From: Caprella mutica
Lineage: Eukaryota; Arthropoda; Malacostraca; Amphipoda; Caprellidae
Reading direction: 5' to 3'
Assembly (NCBI GenBank): GCA_947561585.1
Contig: CANNZV010001114.1
Span: 1 to 64,000, forward strand
DNA length: 64,000 nucleotides
The position numbers and the translations under genes were made by a program. Below the pieces are notes generated by a model. It was not told where the DNA came from. It saw only the letters and a program-made list of their open reading frames with translations, and ran no database searches. Numbering within the stretch: the first letter of the stretch is position 1; each line of letters starts with the position of its first letter. Below are positions 11,041 to 23,500 of the stretch, one piece after another.

Positions 11041-11938
11041 TGACAATATGGAGGAATGTGATTGATTGGCACAAGTTTAAAATGAAGGCACAAGTTTAAA
11101 TATCAGAGTACGATCTCAAGAACAAATTAATTTTGTTCAGCTTCTTCTTTTAGAAAATAGAAATGTTTTTTTTTGTTAGGAAAAGTGAATTAAATATAGT
11201 GAAATTTTCAATAAATCGAATTACCTAATTATAGACCTACAATCCTACCCTTAAAAATGAAAGTCAGAGTGAAGATTTTAATTTCCACAGTGATATTTTT
11301 TTCATTGTGTTTTTATTTTTCACTGTTAATAATATTCAGTGATGAAATCGGTCCAAAGTAAGGTCCATTATTTATTTTTCACTGTTAATAATATTCAGTG
11401 ATGAAATCGGTCCAAAATCCGAGGAGCATATTGCCGAATGTTATGATTATCTACTTTTTCGCTCATGAAAATAACGAACATGTCTTAGGCGAAGTTTTAC
11501 GACGTGAAAATCTGTTTCAAGAAGTTGAAGTCTGACTTTCATTTGATAAGGATGGCATTGTAGATAATGGTTAGTAATTCGATTGATTGAAAACTTGAAG
11601 ATATTTTATCCATTTCTCATATCAAATTTTTTTCTGTTTTATAAAAGGAGATGCTGAAATATAATTTAGTCTTGAGATCGTACTGTTCTCCTGCGACCAG
11701 AACGACCATTGGTAAAATTTAAACTTGTGACTTCATTTTTGTAATTAATCACATTCCTCCCGATTGTCAAATCTGTTTTATTAATGGGGTGGTTGACTAA
11801 TGAAGATATTTTTAATGTTAGAACTTATTTCACTGTCCATTTTCTGACCATTAAAAGAATCGTTATAATATTCACAAAAAAAAAATCAACTGTGTTTATT
11901 TTAAAAATGGTTTCCGTTATTTTTTGGGAGCCACCCTG
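11041..11938 (-). mobile_element. Mariner-like element remnant
   Basis: This is homologous to the remnant at 31847-34080. Shared stretches include the 'interior' AATGAAAGTCAG words and GTCCATTTTCTGACCATTAAA. The right end GGAGCCACCCTG abuts TA. On the minus strand about 11540-11410 reads RLQLLETDF-like sequence before stops, as expected from the N-terminal half of a mariner-type transposase. A ~50-base tandem duplication lies at 11317-11415. Heavily decayed. Confidence 0.45.
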
Positions 11939-12074
11939 TATATTGCATGGATATAAAATATGTAGCATAACATTTTTAAGTTATGCAACTTATTGCACAT
12001 AGTTTTCATATCTAGATGTATATTTCGCTTTCAAAGAAAAACTTATCTATCGTTTGTGTTAATAATTTCAGATA

Positions 12075-13093
12075 CATTAAGGGGGTCAACCAACTTTTGA
12101 AAAAACTTTTTTATTTTTGAGCCAATCGTTTTGAAATTTGTGTGGTGAATGTAACTTCGCAAAAAAAAAACATTTTATTCATATAACTTTTTTGATTTTG
12201 GCTTTAGTTTTCGAAAAAATGTAGTTTTTAAATTTAATTTTTTTTTAAATTTCAAAAAACGATAAGTGTATATTCTAAAATAAAATCGAAGACAGTTTTG
12301 GAATCCTTCAAACATTTCGAACAAATCTAAATAAGGATTTTTCAAATTTCCTTCTTGTTTTTTTATTAGCATTTTTTGATGACTAACTAAAATTTTCTAC
12401 AAATCCAAAATTTTCGATTTTGAACTGCGATAAAAAGAGAACAAGGAAGAAATTTGAAAAAAAATCTCTTACTATTTGTTTGAAGTGTTCCAAGGATTCC
12501 AAAACTGTCTTAGTTTTTATTCTAGCATATACACTAGTACACTTCTCGTCTTTTGAAATTTTTGAAAAAGAAAATTAAATTGTATATTTTCAAACTAAAT
12601 AAAACGAGAAAACATTGAGTTTTCACGCTACAGGAAAACCAAAGACAGTTTTAGAGTCCTTGGAACACTCATAACAAATATATTGATGGCTTTTTCGAAA
12701 TTTCTTCCTCGTTCTCTTTTTATTGCAGTTCAAAATCGAAAAATTGGGATTTTTTTCGATAATTTTAGTTAGTTATCAAAAATGCTTATAAAAGAAAACC
12801 AGATGGAAATTTAAAAACCCCTCTGCAGATTTGTTCGAAATGTTACAAGGATTCTAAAACTGTCTCTATTCTAGCATATACAGTCATACACTTCTCGTCT
12901 TTTGAAATTTGAATTTTTTTTAAATTGAAAAACTAATTTTTGTCGAAAACTAAAGCGAAAGTCGGAAAATTTACACGAATGAAATGTGTTTCTTTTGCGA
13001 TGTTACATATACTGTAGAAATTTCAGACTGATTAAAATAAAATATAAAATAAAATAGTCAAAAAATCATAAATTTCGACCCTCACCCTTTCTT
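12075..13093. mobile_element. 1-kb palindromic element
   Basis: Nearly the whole segment is one imperfect palindrome centred near 12590. For example, the left arm words GAAGTGTATA-like at 12260 and GACAGTTTTGGAATCC at 12290 reappear inverted at 12880 and 12850. The outer ends resemble AAGGGGGTCAACC and, inverted, AGGGTGAGGGTCGAA. No coding frame. It is probably a foldback-type MITE and is comparable in layout to 61865-62728. Confidence 0.65.
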
Positions 13094-14169
13094 TGGACCC
13101 TCCTGGGGGGTGGTTCAAGTGGTCGTACCCTTACAAAAATTTGGGACATGAAATCCCACACTGAAAAAAAAGGCGAGTCAAACAGACTCAATGCATGAGT
13201 CAAGGCTATCAAAACTCCAATGTTAGAGTCTGTTTTCTTAATTGACTCTTCTCCTGAGTCTTTTAACCATCTGAGAGTCAATTTGACTCGTTGCGAGTCA
13301 TATAACTATATTGACTCAGTTATGAGTAATGATCTGACACTATTGTATTATAAATTTATAGAATGCATACTATAATATTTAGTTCCAAGGTTTTGTTATA
13401 GTAATTCCAAATAAATATGCGTTTTTTGGTAACTAGTTTAATAAACTTAGTTAAAAATAATGTCTTGCGATAGAGGTACGTAAGTAAATAAATAGTACAT
13501 GGTACCTTATACTGTGCATTGTCCACTTAAAGATGCAATACACTGCTAGACAGTAGTGTATGGCTATTTTATATAGGTGCCAAATAAAGTTAATTTGAAT
13601 TATTAAGTATATACTGTTAATAAATGAATGTTTTTTATACTGCAAATTTATATATTGAGGAATTGAAACAAACGTTAACAAATCTATAATTGTTGAGAAA
13701 CAGAGTGGCAGAAAATTTAGGGCACTTGGCGAGAATGGGGGAAGACAGAGATGGTGAAATAGGATGGAATATTACAAAATTACACTAGTTTTCTTTATAT
13801 TTATCTACTGTGATTTATATTCTAATAAATACTATTATTTCTTGAATAATGAATAAGGAATATATTTTCAATAAGTGAACTATTAGGTTTAAGGTTTTTA
13901 ATTAAGTGTTTTGTTCCAAATGACGTTCCAATAATATCAGTGAGAAGATTTTTGACCGAATCTAGTTGGAAAATAGATGGAAAAATTTAAATATGCTAAG
14001 CTTTCATATATTTTAATTGATAATTTAACAACCTTTATCACAACATAAAGATGTGTAAATACACTGTAAATATATTTACAAAGTGGACGATATGTTAAGA
14101 AAAGTGGCGGAAAAATTATGTCTGTAAACTACTTACATTTAGTAGTGACAATTAATTGATTGGTGAACG

Positions 14170-14324
14170 TGACGTCATAAATACAAATCACTTAAATTCG
14201 TTATTAAGGGTTAATCAGTGTAATTGTTTGATACATCTGTTACTCTTTGAATTAAAGGGCAACAAATATACAATTTGAACAAATTGCCTTGAACTTGGAT
14301 TAAAGTGTTTCTTTAATGACGTCA
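14170..14324. promoter_or_regulatory. Two CRE palindromes upstream of transposase
   Basis: TGACGTCA occurs at 14170-14177 and 14317-14324, about 60 bases before the transposase start. The neighbouring sequence is loosely inverted (GTGACGTCATAA and TTAATGACGTCAC). This is the binding palindrome of CREB/ATF proteins. A role in the transposon promoter is inference. Confidence 0.4.
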
Positions 14325-14382
14325 CGCCAAAAAATACATCGATTGCCACTAATTTATCTGTGGGATAAATTGGCGTCAGTTT

Positions 14383-16662
14383 GTGCATAAACTTGTGGCG
14401 ATGGGTTCTTTGATACTGAAGTGCTCATTTTGTACATTTAAAACACGATTTTTTCATTTGTTCTGTAGGCATAGTGCAGAACATGAACATATCCCTAATT
14501 TTAAAATTGTGTGCCCTATTGAGACATGCTGCAATGGCTATAAATATGTTGGATCATTTAGGAAACATTTCACAAGAAAACACACGTCAAACGTGAATCC
14601 AGCTAAAGTGGTAAAAAAAGAACCTAGTGAAAATAGTGTGCTAACAGTGACACCAGCAGAATCATCATTCCAAGCAACTAATTCACAGATTGCATCAGAA
14701 TCGGACCAAGCCATTGAACCTCCTGTGATGCAAAGTGTTGAAAGTGATTTAACTAAGTTTTTGTTGTTCCTCAGAAGTAAGCAAATGGTGTCTGCGAAAA
14801 GCACAGAAGTTGTTGTCCAGCAATTTGAAAATTTATTAAAAAATTGTTAGGAAGAATCTTTTAACTTAGTAAATAATAGTGAATCACCAAATGAATTATT
14901 AACTGTGTTATCACCTTTTCAAACTTTACATAATGCATTGCAAAATTTAAATTCCGCTCACAAACAAAATGAAATGTTAAAAAAACCTCCTTTCATTCAT
15001 CCAAAAGTGTGTTCCTTGTCTTCAAATGAACAAAATAAAGAAAATTTTGTTTACATCCCTATATTAGAAACTTTAAATTCACTTTTAAGTCATAGTGATG
15101 TTTTGAAATTCATCAACGAAGAGAATTGTATGCCTATTAATGATAGGGTTATTAGCAGTTATTCTTGTGGAACAAAGAGTAAACAATCTCCTTTTTTCTC
15201 AAGTCCAAAAAACTTGCAAATTCAGCTTTACATAGATGACTTCACTCTAACAAATCCTCTTGGTAATTCAGCCAAGGCCCTCAAGTTGTGTGCTATATAC
15301 TTTACTTTAGGTAATATTCCTCATTTTTTCAAAAGTAAACTTTATTCAATTCAATTACTTCACTTAATACCTTCATCACAAATTAAAATATATGGATTTT
15401 CTAAAATTCTGAAAGAATTAATTGATGACTTACTTATATTAGAAACTGAGGGTATTACTATTAAAACTAGTGATGGAAATCAAACATATTTTGGATCTTT
15501 ATCTGTTATCATATCTGACAATTTGGACGCCCATGAAATAGGAGGATTCATAAAAAGTTTCTCAGGGTTCAGAAGATGCAGATTTTGCAATGCTACTGGA
15601 TCATCAATTAAAGCCAATTATAATGAAAATGATTTCCAGTTAAGAACCCCAGAATTATATGATGCTCAAGTACAGGAAATTCTATGCAGTTCCAGTCTGA
15701 TATCAAATTATGGGATAAAATCCAATTCTTGTTTCAATGACTTGCATTACTTTCATATATGCTGGAGCTCTCCTTCTGACGTTGCACATGATTTATTTGA
15801 AGGCGTTTGCATTGATTTACTAAAAGTAGTCATTCAACATGGTCTTTCAAAGAAATATTATTCCCTTCAATTTATCACTGATCTCTTCATTTCCTTACTC
15901 AAAATTGGATTCTAGAAATAAGCCTGCCACTGTATCTGGTACTAGTTTAAATTTGGTAATTAAACATTGTCATCGCAGTGTCATAATTTGGTTAGACTTC
16001 TTCCTTTTCTTATTGGACTCCATATGCCTGTTGATGATGCTTATTGGTCATGTTACTTACTCTTTTTAAATTGTTTGGATTATATTTTTGCCCCTTCATT
16101 GAATTTTGGTGAAATTCAATATATTCAGGAAATCATTTCCAAATTTGTTGCTTGGTTTGCAAATCTTGATGAAAGTATTACTGTAAAGCCCAAGTTACAC
16201 TACATGATTCATTATAGTAATCAATATGAGTATTTCGGGCCCCTAATTCATCATTCTACTCTGAGATTTGAAGGGAAACATTCAAACATGAAATCTTTAT
16301 TTGCATCATGTAAAAAATACCAAAATGTTCCCTACACCATAGCAGTTAGGCATCAGTATTTGCAAACTCTACATAATTTGAGTGATAACTTCTTTGAAGA
16401 TCACTTAGAACTGTTCAAAAAATTTGACACTGTATCGGTTGAACTTCTCGATCCTCTTTTGAAGGAAGCTCTTTTGGAAGTAGTTGAACAAACTGCTCAA
16501 TTATCTTTTAGATCTTTTGTTCACTCTCATGGTATACTTTACGAAAAGGGGCTGGCAGTTGTAACCAGTATACAACATTATGATTATAGTTTTGTACTAA
16601 TCGAAAAAAAAAAATTGTGTAAAAAGGTTCACTGTACCTTCTACTGGAGACCACCATTTTAG
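14383..16662 (+). pseudogene. CACTA-like DDE transposase with C2H2 fingers
   Basis: N-terminal C2H2 fingers are visible: CSFC…HSAEH, then CPIETC…HFTRKH. A variable linker follows, then the catalytic region. Conserved blocks are ISDNLDAHEIGGF, a Cys pair RRCRFC, SPSDVAHDLFEGV and LRFEGKHSNMK. In this animal family the Asp of DNL, the Asp of DVAHD and the Glu of RFE are the likely DDE triad. Frame +1 holds throughout except for an in-frame TAG at 14848 and two compensating frameshifts near 15912 and 15967 (between them frame 2 reads DSRNKP…). Joined length is about 750 residues. The start could be 14383 or the in-frame ATG at 14401. It is too intact to be old. Family assignment is from remembered motifs, so superfamily is less certain than transposase identity. 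Confidence 0.8.
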
Positions 16663-17038
16663 GTGAATTAAACAACCACTTGCATTGCTACACTCTTAAA
16701 CATGGTGGGGAATTTTCAGTAAAAAAAAGTTTATGACCTTCTATCAAAAATGTCCTTATCAGTGTATAACAATCCAGATGATGATTTTAAATATGCAGTT
16801 GCACTGCATCATCACATCAACCACTAAGTGACTAGTAACAATAAATATAAATGCCTGTAAATACTATTCTAGCAGACTCTTATACTATAGTGATTTAATA
16901 ATTGTTAAAGTGCCCGGAAAGTATAACATAAGGTCAGTGCCACCTTATATTAGAACAAAAACTTTAATTGAAAAAAGTAGTATTTAATACTTTGCAGATT
17001 AGAAAAAGCTATAGTGCTGTGGTGATTTAATTGAAAAT

Positions 17039-17287
17039 ATGATTGGTGAATACCTTATCGAATATGAAAACAAAACATGTATTTTAATGTGCATTGATAA
17101 AAAAGAACTAAAATTCAAGATAATTAATAAACTAAAGAAAGCACTTGATATTGATTTGATCAATATCAGACTCCAAGCCTACCATTCACGTTTCAATGCA
17201 TTTTATGATTTGGATGAAGAAGATGACGTTCCAAATGAAGGAAGACTCAAGGTTATCAATCTTTCTCCAAATGAATCAGAAAATGAG
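17039..17287 (+). CDS. Second exon-like ORF of CACTA element, PB1-like
   Basis: An 83-residue frame begins MIGEYLIEYE and ends in an acidic stretch. The C-terminal part (FYDLDEEDDVPNEGRLKVI) resembles the end of PB1 or ubiquitin-like domains. Such domains stand at the N-terminus of SAM-domain-like proteins found in fish and cnidarians. The apparent stop TAA lies inside a perfect splice donor GA|GTAAGT at 17287, so this is more likely a first coding exon than a complete protein. No following exon was identified before the right end of the transposon. It lies 380 bases after the transposase on the same strand. Alternatives: a captured host exon, or a chance frame; the codon pattern and domain-like ending argue against chance. 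Confidence 0.45.
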
Positions 17288-17407
17288 TAAGTAAAAACAT
17301 TCTTAATATCATAGTAAGTTCCTGAAAGCTTATTATGAAAACTATTTTCTTCTTGTAATACTTTCAGGAAAAAAAAATCCATAACAAATTTAGGTAAACT
17401 AGCTGCT

Positions 17408-17442
17408 AGTAGTTGGATTCAATTTTGATGAATCCAACTACT
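17408..17442. repeat. Perfect 15-bp stem hairpin
   Basis: TAGTAGTTGGATTCA is followed after five bases by its exact reverse complement. It lies in the non-coding right half of the CACTA-like element. Function unknown. Confidence 0.7.
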
Positions 17443-17488
17443 AATAGACAATAGTGTTTATTTATGTAAAATTTTATGTAGGACAGAA

Positions 17489-17711
17489 CTGGTAAATTGC
17501 GGCACGCTAAAAAACTTCGGACCCCTACCAAATAAGCACTAACAAAAATCATAGCTTTTGAAGTATTCATAAAAGTAGTAAATCATAACGTGTAAAGAGT
17601 GTCTTTTGATATAGTCATTATTTTTAGCATAAACTGTGTTCAGCAGTTTATAGACACTTTCTAAAGTGGCGAAAAAAGAGGTTAAAAGGTAACAGAACCG
17701 CAATTTACCTG
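17489..17711. mobile_element. Short MITE
   Basis: The inverted ends CTGGTAAATTGCGG and CCGCAATTTACCTG bound 223 non-coding bases. No clear target duplication. Confidence 0.5.
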
Positions 17712-18359
17712 TGTGACCCTACTAAGATTAATAAATAAAATATCCTTTAGACATCAGCGATGTAGTCTACGAAATGGAACAGACGTGAAATTCATAATAA
17801 AATGAAATTATTTCACTTATGATAGTTCTTCATTCATACTAGTGTACTTTCCCGTTAAAATAACGGGTCATCACCAATATCAATTTTTACCCGTTATTAT
17901 GTTACTTTTAACGAATTCAATTGAAATTAAATTTTCTGCATAGTCTAATTTATTTTATAGATAAAATAAATTTGAAAGTTGAATGGAAACAGGATATTTA
18001 AATATCAAGTCAATATATTCCCGTACGTATCATAGTTACATACTTCATGTTTAATTAATACCCGTCGAGTAAAAGCGGACACCAAATAAATAAATAAACA
18101 CACTAAGGGAATTATTAGTATAGAATATTTGATAAAGGACAAACAATAGGTATTTATTAGTGATGGGACGATTAATCGGAAATGAGAGTCGAAAGAATCG
18201 TGTATTTTTTGAGAATCGGAATCGTACTGACAGAAACATCTACGATTTCCTATTCTTTAGCGTTGAGGATGGCGTCTTTACTCACTTTATCGCAAACCGC
18301 GGTAGCATAAATACGATTTTAGTCATGCAAATCAAATTGGTTGTGTAGGGGTTGAGGGT

Positions 18360-18660
18360 AGTTACTGTTGGATGATCAATTTTTGGATAAAACTCTAAGG
18401 CCCCCTTCACACTTGCGTTTCTCAACGCCGCGTTAGAAATACTGCTCATGGCAAAAATTTAGCTGCAATTAATTTTAACGGAACTCTTCACACATGCGTT
18501 AGAAGAAATGCCGCAATTTTTCTAACGCAACATAGCTCAGTCCCCCATGCAATCCCCGCTAGAACTTTAGCAGGATACGAATGTCTATTGTACAGTTCAC
18601 ATTTGCGTTTTTTCACTGCTGGGATTGCATACAAACACAAAACTTTTGACGAAAATAAGA
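18360..18660. other. MITE-like fragment
   Basis: Contains GGCCCCCTTCACACTTGCGT and later inverted or repeated TTCACATTTGCG words. This is the type of end seen in several MITE families, but no clean second end could be placed. Confidence 0.3.
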
Positions 18661-18894
18661 CGAAAAATTGAATAATAATTGTCTAATGGTTATCATTTTC
18701 TACCCACATAACAATTAAGGGTCTCTGGCAACTCTGATAGAGTTGTAAAAGTTAGGTTAGTTATGAATTATCAGTCAGTTACACATATTCGATCATAGAA
18801 GAAAAAGTATATAAGTAATATGACATTTTAACTCTATTTCATTTCACATCATATTGTCTTTATATTTACGTGTGATTTCTTTATTCTAATCCAT

Positions 18895-19290
18895 CCAACT
18901 CTGAATTATGAGTCAATATGACTCTTGTTTTTGAGTAAAATAATTAGTATGAGTCAATCTAACTCCGAATTATGAGTCAATATGACTCTTGTTTTTGAGT
19001 AAAATAATTAGTATGACTCAATCTAACTCTGAATTATGAGTCAATATGACTCTTGTTTGTGAGTAAAATAATTAGTATGACTCAATCTAACTCTGAATTA
19101 TGAGTCAATATAACTCTTGTTTTTGTGTAAAATAATTAGTATGAGTCAATCTAACTCTGAATTATGAGTCAATATGACTCTAGATTGTGAGCAAAATAAT
19201 TTGTATGAGTCAATCTGACTCTGAAATGTGGGTCAATATGACTCTTGTTTTTGAGTAAAATATTAGGATGAGTCAAATTGACTAACATAT
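18895..19290 (+). repeat. 64-bp subterminal array of CACTA-like element
   Basis: About six copies of a 64-base unit contain GAGTCAATATGACTC and TTTTTGAGTAAAATAATTAG. Each unit carries two to four GAGTCA words in both orientations. The same words crowd the left end at 13175-13330. In CACTA elements such clusters bind the transposase; here that is inferred. Confidence 0.85.
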
Positions 19291-19794
19291 CTGAGCTGGT
19301 TTTGGGACAAACCGAAAACTCAAATTTTTTTCAGTGCACTACCTGAAGACCCTTCCTCAGCTATAAAAAGAAATTTGATAATATGCACCAAAATTGATGG
19401 GTTCAATTCGACATCTAAATAAGGACGACCGTTGTGATGTCGTTTTCAGTTTTTTCTGATATCGAATCGAATGTTATAAGTGAATAAATATAGCTACCCT
19501 TTCTCCCAGCTCCTAATTGGACAAAAGAAGAAATCGAATCTTTAGATTGGTGCTTATTGGGAAATTTCTTTAATAATTTTTAAAAATTTATTTGTCAAAA
19601 TTTGTATCATCTTGCACTATATTTTATGTCTTAGATTAGATTAAACTCAGAATACTAAATACTTTTCCTAATATTCTTACAAACCTTATTGTTGTGCCCT
19701 CAATATATTGAAGGAAAGAAAAATACAACTAGTAGACAAAATATTTTAATACCCGAATGTTTTTATGTTCTATATTTTTATAAATCAACCCTTA

Positions 19795-20175
19795 ATAGTT
19801 GTATATGAAATGCACAGTGAAGGGTTAAACAACCACAATTATTTGTTAATAGATTGCAAATTATAGGGTTAAAACAACCACCATTAAATGTAAATAGAGT
19901 GCACAGAGTAGTGTTAAACAACCACCAATATTCGTGAAAAAGAAGCGCAGTAAATCGGCAATACAACCACCAATAGTTGTAAAAAAGTCCATATTGAAAG
20001 CATAAAACAACCACTAATCGTTGTAAATAAAGTCCACTGTTGAAGGTTAAAACAATATCCAGTAGTTATAAATAAAGTGCACAGTGAATAGTTAAAACTA
20101 AGGATTATATACACTGCCTATAAGCCTATAGTCTACAAGCCTTGGGTTAAAACAATAACCAATAGTTGTAAATAA
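19795..20175 (-). repeat. Tandem repeat of ~45-57 bp units
   Basis: Seven irregular units contain ACAACCACCAATAGTTGTAA and TGCACAGTGAAGGGTTAAA. It resumes at 20403-20450 after an inserted type E element. Open frames on the minus strand follow the period only. Confidence 0.75.
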
Positions 20176-20179
20176 ATAA

Positions 20180-20402
20180 ATCTTGGTCTCAGAATATTCG
20201 ATCTGGAAATTTCGGTCTCAGAATTATAAATGGCCTCTCAACATAAATGGGCGTTGCGTATTTTGTTGTTTCCGCTATATCCGATTTTAATAAATACACT
20301 ACAAATTTAGTATGCACAATTTCAACTTTTTCTATAATTTTTCTTAAATATAATCATTATAATATGAGAACGAGTTTTCTGGGACCGAGTTTTCCTAGAT
20401 AC
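20180..20402. mobile_element. Type E foldback-like element
   Basis: The left side carries TTTCGGTCTCAG words; the right side carries the inverse, GGGACCGAGTTTTCC. The right end, inverted, reads GTATCTAGGAAAACTC and fits the foldback terminal rule. The inner sequence (TTATAAATGGCCTCTCAACA) is shared with 51790-52165. It splits the surrounding tandem repeat. The target duplication is unclear. Confidence 0.5.
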
Positions 20403-20528
20403 AAATATATTGCACAGTGAAGAGTTAAAATAGTCACCAATAAATGTAAATTAAGATGAACACAAGTTAATTATGACATTACACTCCATTCATATCTATA
20501 AAACTATTCCACAAAATAAAGTGAGGAA

Positions 20529-23500
20529 TCAGAGAGTTGGCTGCTCGCAAAGGAAATTATACTTCTCTGAAAGACACTCATCACGAGTTAGGCTACAGAT
20601 GGCAGCTTTCTGGACTGAATCCAGGTAACTGCAAGAGGTTATTCTAGCATTAGACTTGTCCAACATTGGTGAAACCTGCAACATAAACAACAGAAAACAA
20701 ATGTGTTGATGAGAGGGTGGTGTCAGATATATATATTTAAAAAAATATTCATAAATATAAATTTACATTCAATTTTATTTATGGTTCAGAGCATTTATTG
20801 CTAAATAGAGCTGAAAAAAAAGACGTATTCTTGTATTCATTGAGATTACTTCACTCAAATGAGAGGAGTAGGTAATAAACTGTTGTTATCATTTTAACGA
20901 ATAATAAACTATTATTAAAAAATCTTAATAATAAATTATTTTCTTTCACCTGAACGTCATTTTGCAGAGCACCGAGCCTGCTGTTACTCTCATCAATCAA
21001 AGTGTAGCCAGTCCACATCTTAAACTGATAATGTGTTGGTCCTGAAGAGGAAAATATAGAATATTAGACCTTGGTCATATTCTTATTGGGTTTACAACAC
21101 CTCTGTTTTGTTTTCAATGCTCGACGAAGAATTCATTGCTTCTGAATTTATGATGGTATTTCGTCAACTTTTCGACTGTAATCACCGATTGTAAGCCAAC
21201 GATCAAAGATTATAATTATAAAACTGGGAGATTTCTATACATTATGAGTCAAAAAAACGGGTACGAAATTAAAATCGGTAGAACTTTAACAAAACCATTG
21301 TATTTTTGTTTGGTTTTCTTTAGCTAATGCAAGTTTTTATCTACTATAACCACATTTTTGGTTTGTTTATATATTTCTTATAGTTTTTCTACAGGGTGAT
21401 CATAAGTGTATAGGGTAGTGAAATCGCTCTTGCATGAGATATGTAATTGTTAAAGGACATTAAATTGAGTTTGCTTACCCAGTATTTACTCAGTCATAAT
21501 CTCAATACATTTTTGCGCCCGTTTTCTAACTGCTTTCATTGATCTTTTTATCACATCGGAATTAGCTTTCAAGAAATGCACACCGTGCCTTAATCGCTAT
21601 TTTAATCGATTAAGATTAAGTGGGGAGGAATTTACATTACTTTAAAAATAATTAGTGAAATAACTCCACAAGAAATAACCGCCATCAGTTAAATCTGAGC
21701 TCCTCTGAGGCCATTCAATGGCAAATCCTTTGGCAATTACTCATGTTAAAACACTGCCCCGTCATTCTTTGACAACCAGTGTTCTGTGTACTAGGGTATC
21801 ATCCTGCGGGTCCAGGAAAATTGATCGAAAGCAATTGACCGAAAGCAATTGATCGGATGGAAAATTGATTGAATGAAAAATTGATCGAATGAAAAATTGA
21901 TCGAAAGGAAAATTGGTCGAAAGGAAAATTGGTCGAAAGGAAAATTGATCGAATGGAAAATTGGTCGAATGGAAAATTGATCGAAAGGAAAATTGGTCGA
22001 AAGAAAAATTGGTCGAAAGGAAAATTGGTCGAATGGAAAATTGATCGAAAGGAAAATTGATCGCACAACAATTGATCGAAAGGAAAATTGATCGAATTGA
22101 TAATGCAGCTTCATTTTTTTCTTCCATATGTGAGTGCAGTAACCGGTGTTTATAGTGTCCCTTTTTGTTACATTCCTTGCTAAGTGACTGCACTCACAGA
22201 GTAGCTTTTCCAGATCCATGAGCATTGTCACCGACAGTGTTAAGTGACTTTGTTCATGAATCCACATTCCTTTCTGACTGCTTCTTCCTATCTCTTGTAT
22301 TTAATTCCTTTTTGCCATCAGTGATATGGCTTTTGGTTCCGAAACAGACGTTAAACCTACTAAATTAATTAATCATTTAACTTTCAATTCACAAGTTATC
22401 TAGAACTATCTAAATTCTAGAACTAGAAAAACGTAAAGTTCTTCAAATTATAATATATTTCAAAGCATATAATTCTCTGTTATAGATAAGCAATTGATTG
22501 AAGAAATGTATACATAAATTATTATTATATATTATTATTATTATTATATATATCATGGTAACAAGATCTACTAGCTGTAACATATTTCAAGTAAGTTTCT
22601 CTGGTAATCCATGGTTTTAGTTATCATTGTCAATTAGTGTAAATAGATCCAATATCATTTTCGATCAATTTTGTTTCGGTCAATTCTACATTCGATCAAT
22701 TGTTGTGCGATCAATTTTCCTTTCGATCAATTTTCCATTCGATCAATTTTCCATTCGACCAATTTTCCTTTCGACCAATTTTCCATTCGACCAATTTTCC
22801 ATTCGACCAATTTTCCATTCGACCAATTTTCCATTCGACCAATTTTCCTTTCGACCAATTTTCCTTTCGACCAATTTTCCTTTCGACCAATTTTCCTTTC
22901 GACCAATTTTCCTTTCGACCAATTTTCCTTTCGATCAATTACTTTCGATAAATTGCTTTCGGTCAATTTTCCGGATCTCATCATCCTGCATCCACCATAC
23001 TAGATTCAGAGTTTCTCCATGAATATGTTATATTTCCTGGAATCCACTGATTCAACATAAGCGTTCTTAAAATCATGCTAATTTTAGGAAATAGAACATA
23101 CTCTTTGATGAGCAAGGTTTGAAATAAGCTCGCGCAAGAGCGATTTAAACTCCCACTACCTAAGACAGGGGTGGCGAACCACTGACCCGCGGGTCACGAA
23201 GTGACCCACCATCCCCTTTCCAGTGACCCACTTCACTTTCACTAATGTTCACTTGTGCTACTATGAGAAGAGCTCTCCAGGATGCCTTTGTCAAAAATTA
23301 TCGTTCAAATCTTGAACGAAGAATTTTGGTAGATTTTGACAATTTCAAGATAGATTCGGAACAACTATATATATTACTAATTTACTATACAGTATGAGTC
23401 AAGAAACAATCGCATATTATAAAGATCTAAAGTGAATCTTTCTTTACCAAAATCATACATTATCCCCATTTTTTCAATACATTATTTTTGCACCCGTTTT

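Larger units (their letters stand above)
13159..19336 (+). mobile_element. CACTA-like DNA transposon, end to end
   Basis: The ends are CACTGAAAAAAAA on the left and the inverse TTTTTTTCAGTG on the right, flanked by a CA dinucleotide on both sides. Both subterminal zones are dense in GAGTCA/TGACTC words: 13175-13330 and a 64-bp array at 18895-19290. Inside lie a DDE transposase (14383-16662) and a second coding exon (17039-17287). CACTR ends, subterminal repeat clusters and the transposase motifs fit the CACTA (CMC/EnSpm) superfamily of animals. At 6178 bp it is a candidate full-length element, now inactivated by one stop and two frameshifts. MITEs and fragments inside it (17489-17711, about 18395-18640) arrived later. 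Confidence 0.75.

Noticed and set aside
15913..15967. A ~51-base intron in the CACTA-like transposase
   Set aside because: No GT…AG pair fits, and frame 2 continues the protein family sequence (DSRNKPATV) through the interval; two frameshifts explain it better.
21762..23022. Several overlapping frames of 80-158 codons rich in FDQFS or ENWSKGKL
   Set aside because: They arise from the 16-base foldback subrepeats, are open in several frames and on both strands, and mirror each other in the two arms.
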